In this document: in pieces, positions 60,365 through 64,000 of the stretch
How positions within the stretch are numbered: position 1 is the first letter of the stretch
How the letters are laid out: each line of letters begins with the position of its first letter
Program-made: the position numbers and the translations under genes
Notes under the pieces: generated by a model
Seen by the model: only the letters and a program-made list of their open reading frames with translations
The model's database searches: none
What the model was told of the DNA's origin: nothing
Assembly: GCF_900177655.1 (NCBI RefSeq)
Contig: NZ_FXWK01000002.1
Location: forward strand, 186,001-250,000
Length of the DNA stretch: 64,000 nucleotides
Reading direction: 5' to 3'
Source of the DNA: Devosia lucknowensis
GTDB taxonomy: Bacteria > Pseudomonadota > Alphaproteobacteria > Rhizobiales > Devosiaceae

Positions 60365-61576
60365 ATGGATTTCCAGATTTCGCCTCGCATCGAAGACTAT
60401 CGGCGCCGCATTGCCGATTTCGTGGAGCGCGAAATCCTGCCGCTTGAAGACGACAAGGCGTCGTACGACGCGCACGGCAACATCACGCTCGATCTACTGG
60501 GAACATTGCGCGCCAAGGCTCGCACCGAGGGTCTTTGGTGCCTGCAGTTGCAGCCGGAGAACGGTGGCGCCGGGCTCGGCCGCGTGGGCATGGCGGTATG
60601 CTACGAGGAAATGAACCGCTCGATTTTCGGGCCGGTCGTCTTCAATTCGGCCGCGCCGGACGACGGCAACATGATGATGCTGGAAAATCTGGGCACGCCG
60701 GCGCAGAAGGACCGGTGGCTCAGACCCATCGCCGAAGGCACGGTGCGCTCGGCCTTTGCAATGACCGAGCCTGCCCCCGGTGGCGGATCAGATCCATCCA
60801 TGATCCAGACTCGCGCGGAAAAGCGCGGCGACAGATACGTCATTACCGGCCGCAAATGGTTCATTACCGGTGCCGCAGAGGCAAGCCATTTCACCGTCAT
60901 TGCCCGCACCTCGGATGATCCCCGTCACGGCCTCTCGGCCTTCATGTTTCACAAGGACCAGCCCGGCTGGGAGATCGTTCGCCGGATAGAGATCATGGGG
61001 CCCGAGGAGCATGGCGGGCATTGCGAGATCGCGTTCGACGGACTGGAAGTGTCCGAGAATGATCTGCTGGTGGGCGAAGGGCGGGGACTGAAGGTTACCC
61101 AGGCGCGCCTTGGCGTTGCCCGCCTCACACATTGCATGCGCTGGCTGGGACTATCCAAGCGCTGCCTCGAGATCGCCCAAGCCTATGCGCTCGAACGCCA
61201 TGGGTTCGGCATGCGGCTCGCCGACCGCGAGAGCATCCAGTTGATGATGGGTGACCTGGCCATGCGCATCGAGGTCGGACGCCTTTTGGTGATGAAGGCT
61301 GCCTGGGAGCTGGAGCGCGGCGGATATGCGCGCAAGGAAGTGTCCATGGCCAAGATACAGGTCGCCAATGTCCTGCACGATGCGGCAGACCGGGCCATAC
61401 AGATCAACGGTGCGCGCGGGTATTCCGGCGATACCGTGCTCGAGTGGATCTATCGCTATGCCCGGCAAGCGCGCCTCGTCGATGGCGCCGACGAGGTCCA
61501 CAAGATGGTGCTGAACCGCTACCTGGTCGATGAAGGCCGCCAGTTCTGGAGCTGGCTCGAGGGTGCTGCGAACTAG
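60365..61576 (+). CDS. Acyl-CoA dehydrogenase, ACAD10/11-like
   Basis: 403 residues from the ATG at 60365; a frame open from 60257 is a shadow of the SDR. The flavin motif is [18 protein letters not shown], with [14 protein letters not shown] and the C-terminal FAD and active-site region [36 protein letters not shown]. The last motif places Asp (DGADEVH) where medium-chain enzymes have the catalytic Glu, as in human ACAD10/ACAD11. It is followed after 29 bases by an APH-family kinase, the other half of ACAD10/11. It probably acts on a 4-phosphorylated hydroxyacyl-CoA. Confidence 0.9.
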   Translation: MDFQISPRIEDYRRRIADFVEREILPLEDDKASYDAHGNITLDLLGTLRAKARTEGLWCLQLQPENGGAGLGRVGMAVCYEEMNRSIFGPVVFNSAAPDDGNMMMLENLGTPAQKDRWLRPIAEGTVRSAFAMTEPAPGGGSDPSMIQTRAEKRGDRYVITGRKWFITGAAEASHFTVIARTSDDPRHGLSAFMFHKDQPGWEIVRRIEIMGPEEHGGHCEIAFDGLEVSENDLLVGEGRGLKVTQARLGVARLTHCMRWLGLSKRCLEIAQAYALERHGFGMRLADRESIQLMMGDLAMRIEVGRLLVMKAAWELERGGYARKEVSMAKIQVANVLHDAADRAIQINGARGYSGDTVLEWIYRYARQARLVDGADEVHKMVLNRYLVDEGRQFWSWLEGAAN

Positions 61577-61605
61577 CCAAGCGCAGCAGGCAAGGGAGGG
61601 ACCGC

Positions 61606-62628
61606 ATGACTGAAGTTGAGCTCAAGGCACTGCACGAATTTCTCGCCGCGACATTCGGCGCCACGGAGGCGCCACGGTGCGAGAAGATTTCGGGCGGACA
61701 ATCGAACCCCACATTCTTTGTCGACTACGGCGACCGGCGCATGGTGTTGCGCAAACAGCCACAGGGGCCGCTGCTGCGCGGCGCCCACGCGATCGACCGG
61801 GAGTTTCGTGTTCTCAAGGCCCTTGCCGATACCGACGTTCCGGTGCCCGGGGCGATCCTTTATCACGCCGACGCCGATGTGCTCGACACGCCGTTCTACC
61901 TGATGGAGCGACTGGAAGGCCGGGTCTTCGAGAATTGCGCCTTGCCCGGCATGTCCGGGGAGCAGCGACGCGCGATCTACTTCGGCATGGCCGAAGCCTT
62001 GGCCAAACTCCACCGCATCGAGCCCGAAGCGATCGGACTGGGGGATTACGGACGTCCGGGCAATTACTTCGAGCGCCAGATCGCCCGGTGGAGCAAGCAG
62101 TATGACGAGTCCACCGGCAGCCGCATTTCGGCGCTGGACGAACTGGTGGCGCGCCTGCCCTCGCTGATGCCGCCGGACGACGGCAAGGTCACCATTGCCC
62201 ATGGTGATTTCCGTCTAGGGAATATGCTGTTCCACCCCACCGAACCTCGGGTGGTCGGTATTCTCGACTGGGAGTTGTCGACGCTGGGGCACCCCTATGC
62301 AGATCTCGGCTTCTGCTGCATGCCCTGGCACACGACGCCGGACGAGTATGGCGGCATAATGGGTCTGGATGGCGACCTGGGTATCCCGACGCAGGCAGAA
62401 TTCTGTGCTCATTATCATGCGCAGGTCGGCTCGGACGCGCCGCTGCTGCCGTTTCATGTCGCGTTCGCTCTCTTCCGCTTCTCGGTGATTTTTGTCGGCA
62501 TTGCGGACAGGGTGCGCAGCGGCAATGCAGCCGCCGCCAATGCCGAAGCGGTGGGGCCGCTCGCGAAGCGGTTTGCCGAGCGGGCACTCGAAGTGATCAA
62601 TGATCACCCAGATCATGCCGGCTTCTAA
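61606..62628 (+). CDS. APH-family phosphotransferase (ACAD10/11 kinase-like)
   Basis: 340 residues with a GGGAGG site. A kinase-like fold: [25 protein letters not shown] supplies the ATP-binding Lys, [15 protein letters not shown] is the Brenner motif with catalytic Asp and Asn, and [21 protein letters not shown] carries the magnesium Asp. The family also contains antibiotic kinases, but this subgroup usually accompanies acyl-CoA dehydrogenases and phosphorylates the hydroxyl of 4-hydroxyacyl-CoA, as proposed for LvaA in levulinate breakdown. Gene order here, dehydrogenase then kinase, supports that role over drug resistance. Confidence 0.88.
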   Translation: MTEVELKALHEFLAATFGATEAPRCEKISGGQSNPTFFVDYGDRRMVLRKQPQGPLLRGAHAIDREFRVLKALADTDVPVPGAILYHADADVLDTPFYLMERLEGRVFENCALPGMSGEQRRAIYFGMAEALAKLHRIEPEAIGLGDYGRPGNYFERQIARWSKQYDESTGSRISALDELVARLPSLMPPDDGKVTIAHGDFRLGNMLFHPTEPRVVGILDWELSTLGHPYADLGFCCMPWHTTPDEYGGIMGLDGDLGIPTQAEFCAHYHAQVGSDAPLLPFHVAFALFRFSVIFVGIADRVRSGNAAAANAEAVGPLAKRFAERALEVINDHPDHAGF

Positions 62629-62744
62629 CGAATTCTGCCCCGGCGCACCCACGCCAAGCCACGGTTGCGCACCACCGCGCTGTTGAACATTGACTTGCCC
62701 GACCCTTTTGCGCATGTCGTTTCGGGGCAAGGGATGGGCTGATT

Positions 62745-63425
62745 TTGACGCAGAAACAATTGCAGCAGGACTATTCGAGCGAGGCCATCTGCGAACGCAT
62801 CCTGCAGCGTCACCGCGGCTCGGTCTCCGTTCAGAAGCAGCATCTGGCCGTCGCCAACCTGTCGCGCATCATCCAGGCGACGCTCAAACTATCCAACCGG
62901 CAAGGCTTTCACGCCATGTCGCTGCGCGAACTGGCCAGCACTGCGGGCCTCAGCATGGGCGGGATGTACTCCTATTTCGACAACAAGGAGACCTTGCTGC
63001 TGATGATCCTCGACGCCGTCTCAAGCTCGGCGCAAGACGTGCTCAGCGGCGCGCCCGAGGGCGTGGCCGACGACCCCGTGCAGCATCTGAACTGGCTGGT
63101 CGAAACGCATATCCAGCTCACCGAGATCATGCAGCCCTGGTTCGTCTTCGTCTTCATGGAGGCCAAGGCCTTCCCTGAACCGGCCAAACGCATGGCCATT
63201 GCCAGCGAGGCAGCTACCGAGGCGATGTTTGCCGACGTGCTTCGTCGTGGCGTCGGAACGGGTGCCTTCGCCATCGATGACGTCCAACTGACGGCGGCAA
63301 TCATCAAGCCGCTGCTTCAGGACTGGTATGTGAAGCGCGCGAAGTATCGCAAGGCAGGCATTTCGGTGAGCCAATACGCCGGGCATGTGAACGGCTTCGT
63401 CCACGCTGCGATTGCCGCTCGATAA
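62745..63425 (+). CDS. TetR family transcriptional regulator
   Basis: 226 residues from a TTG at 62745, the only early start in frame before Met58; the first 25 residues may be an extension. The helix-turn-helix at about 40-90 reads IIQATLKLSNRQGFHAMSLRELASTAGLSMGGMYSYFDNKETLLLMIL. The C-terminal ligand domain resembles TetR_C proteins of fatty-acid operons. It is 116 bases downstream of the kinase gene and probably represses the operon from the palindrome at 59574, with a second copy at 63426. Confidence 0.85.
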   Translation: MTQKQLQQDYSSEAICERILQRHRGSVSVQKQHLAVANLSRIIQATLKLSNRQGFHAMSLRELASTAGLSMGGMYSYFDNKETLLLMILDAVSSSAQDVLSGAPEGVADDPVQHLNWLVETHIQLTEIMQPWFVFVFMEAKAFPEPAKRMAIASEAATEAMFADVLRRGVGTGAFAIDDVQLTAAIIKPLLQDWYVKRAKYRKAGISVSQYAGHVNGFVHAAIAAR

Positions 63426-63439
63426 CGAGCGCTCGTTCG
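63426..63439. promoter_or_regulatory. TetR-type operator, copy 2
   Basis: CGAGCGCTCGTTCG starts right after the TetR stop codon (63423-63425). Together with the preceding AA and following TT it is a 14-base perfect palindrome (AACGAGCGCTCGTT, 63424-63437). It is the same 14-base string as at 59574-59587. It may extend repression to a transcript starting here or loop the DNA. Confidence 0.65.
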
Positions 63440-63600
63440 AAAAAAATTTGCGCATTATGAAAATTCTTGGCTCGCAGACGCCCGGCAAGGGTGCTTGCGT
63501 TCGCCATAAGGCATTGAATTGGCATCCCGTTTCTTGCTGCAAATCGCGCTTCTGACCATGCTTTGAATAGCGGGCAGTGAGCTCTTGCGGAGAAGGTCGT

Positions 63601-63625
63601 CTTGTATATTAATGTTGCATACAAG
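63601..63625. promoter_or_regulatory. Inverted repeat before the right-hand GntR gene
   Basis: Perfect 7-base arms CTTGTAT (63601-63607) and ATACAAG (63619-63625) around an A/T-rich 11-base centre, 15 bases before the GntR start. It is a good candidate autoregulatory FCD-GntR operator. It also contains TATATT, a possible -10. Confidence 0.6.
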
Positions 63626-63640
63626 ACATGGAGGGATGTT

Positions 63641-64000
63641 TTGACAGTCGCCGCGAGTATCAGCAGCAAGATCGTCGAAGCGATCCTGAGCCAGCAGTTG
63701 ACGCCAGACTCGAGGCTCGGTGAATCCGAGCTCGCCACCCTGTTCAACTGCAGCCGCACCATCGTGCGCGAGGCAATGCTCGATCTGTCGGCACGCGGGA
63801 TCGTGAGCGTCAGTCCCCGTCGTGGCTGGTTCCTGACCAAAGTGGATGCCGAGACGGCGCGCGAACTCTACGACGCCCGCCAGATCATCGAAGTCGGTCT
63901 CCTGCGGCACTTCGCGCAGAAAGGACGACCGATGGAAGAACACCTCGTTCTTCGCCTGCGGGCGCACCTGGCAGACCAGAAGGCGGCCCTCGCAGAGGGC
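63641..64000 (+). CDS. GntR family regulator (3' end outside the window)
   Basis: The first 120 codons are present, from a TTG at 63641 with GGAGGG five bases upstream. The ATG at 63636 hits a stop after one codon. The N-terminus reads IVEAILSQQLTPDSRLGESELATLFNCSRTIVREAMLDLSARGIVSVSPRRGWFLTKVDAE, a complete GntR winged helix. The following DARQIIEVGLLRHFAQ is the beginning of an FCD domain. It starts a new transcription unit next to the inverted repeat at 63601-63625. Confidence 0.85.
   Translation, partial: MTVAASISSKIVEAILSQQLTPDSRLGESELATLFNCSRTIVREAMLDLSARGIVSVSPRRGWFLTKVDAETARELYDARQIIEVGLLRHFAQKGRPMEEHLVLRLRAHLADQKAALAEG

Noticed and set aside
61606..62628. Aminoglycoside resistance kinase
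   Set aside because: The APH fold is present, but the operon with an acyl-CoA dehydrogenase and TetR points to acyl metabolism.

Overview
This is a GC-rich, very gene-dense bacterial chromosome segment. It holds 57 protein genes, of which the first and last are cut by the window edges. I found no RNA genes, CRISPR arrays, insertion sequences or phage genes. The gene families suggest an alphaproteobacterium of the Hyphomicrobiales: a TIGR02186 protein beside a TauE/SafE exporter, a Blh-type persulfide dioxygenase beside SulP, a QuiC-type fused 3-dehydroshikimate dehydratase, two tripartite tricarboxylate transporters, a DctB/DctD pair, and many ABC importers each with its own regulator. A Devosia-like soil or rhizosphere heterotroph fits. 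That placement is inference.

Layout. (1) 1-4870: a ribose-type sugar ABC transporter (two permeases, dual ATPase) with a tagatose/psicose 3-epimerase-like enzyme, divergent from an AraC regulator. (2) 4890-17466: a sulfate-ester locus. It contains a TauE/SafE exporter with a TIGR02186 partner, a formylglycine-generating enzyme, two formylglycine sulfatases (CTPSR and CMPAR motifs), an oligopeptide-type ABC importer whose second permease is fused to an ATPase, and a divergent LysR regulator. (3) 17494-22020: an iron-siderophore ABC operon with a siderophore-interacting reductase behind a Fur-like box. (4) 22125-27481: GH15 glucoamylase facing a polyphosphate-glucokinase/zwf/gnd operon. (5) 27647-36087: a tricarboxylate transporter (TctCBA), GntR regulator, isocitrate-lyase-family lyase, 2-hydroxyacid dehydrogenase, SDR and QuiC-like enzyme. 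(6) 36159-42607: a second TctCBA set in the opposite orientation, with a DctB/DctD-like two-component system. (7) 42763-49928: a peptide-type ABC importer with an isochorismatase-like hydrolase and a lipoamide-dehydrogenase-like flavoprotein. (8) 49934-54571: a YehZYXW (OsmF-type) ABC system and a GntR regulator. (9) 54712-59482: a C-S lyase, an MBL-fold hydrolase, a SulP transporter and a persulfide dioxygenase. (10) 59543-63425: an SDR/acyl-CoA dehydrogenase/APH-kinase/TetR operon with TetR-like palindromes. (11) 63601-64000: the start of another GntR regulator with its own inverted repeat.

The window is mostly catabolic: eight transport systems, most paired with the enzymes that would process the imported compound and a local regulator. 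Sulfur recurs in regions 2 and 9. Starts were moved from the longest open frame where a ribosome binding site, signal peptide or family length argued for it.
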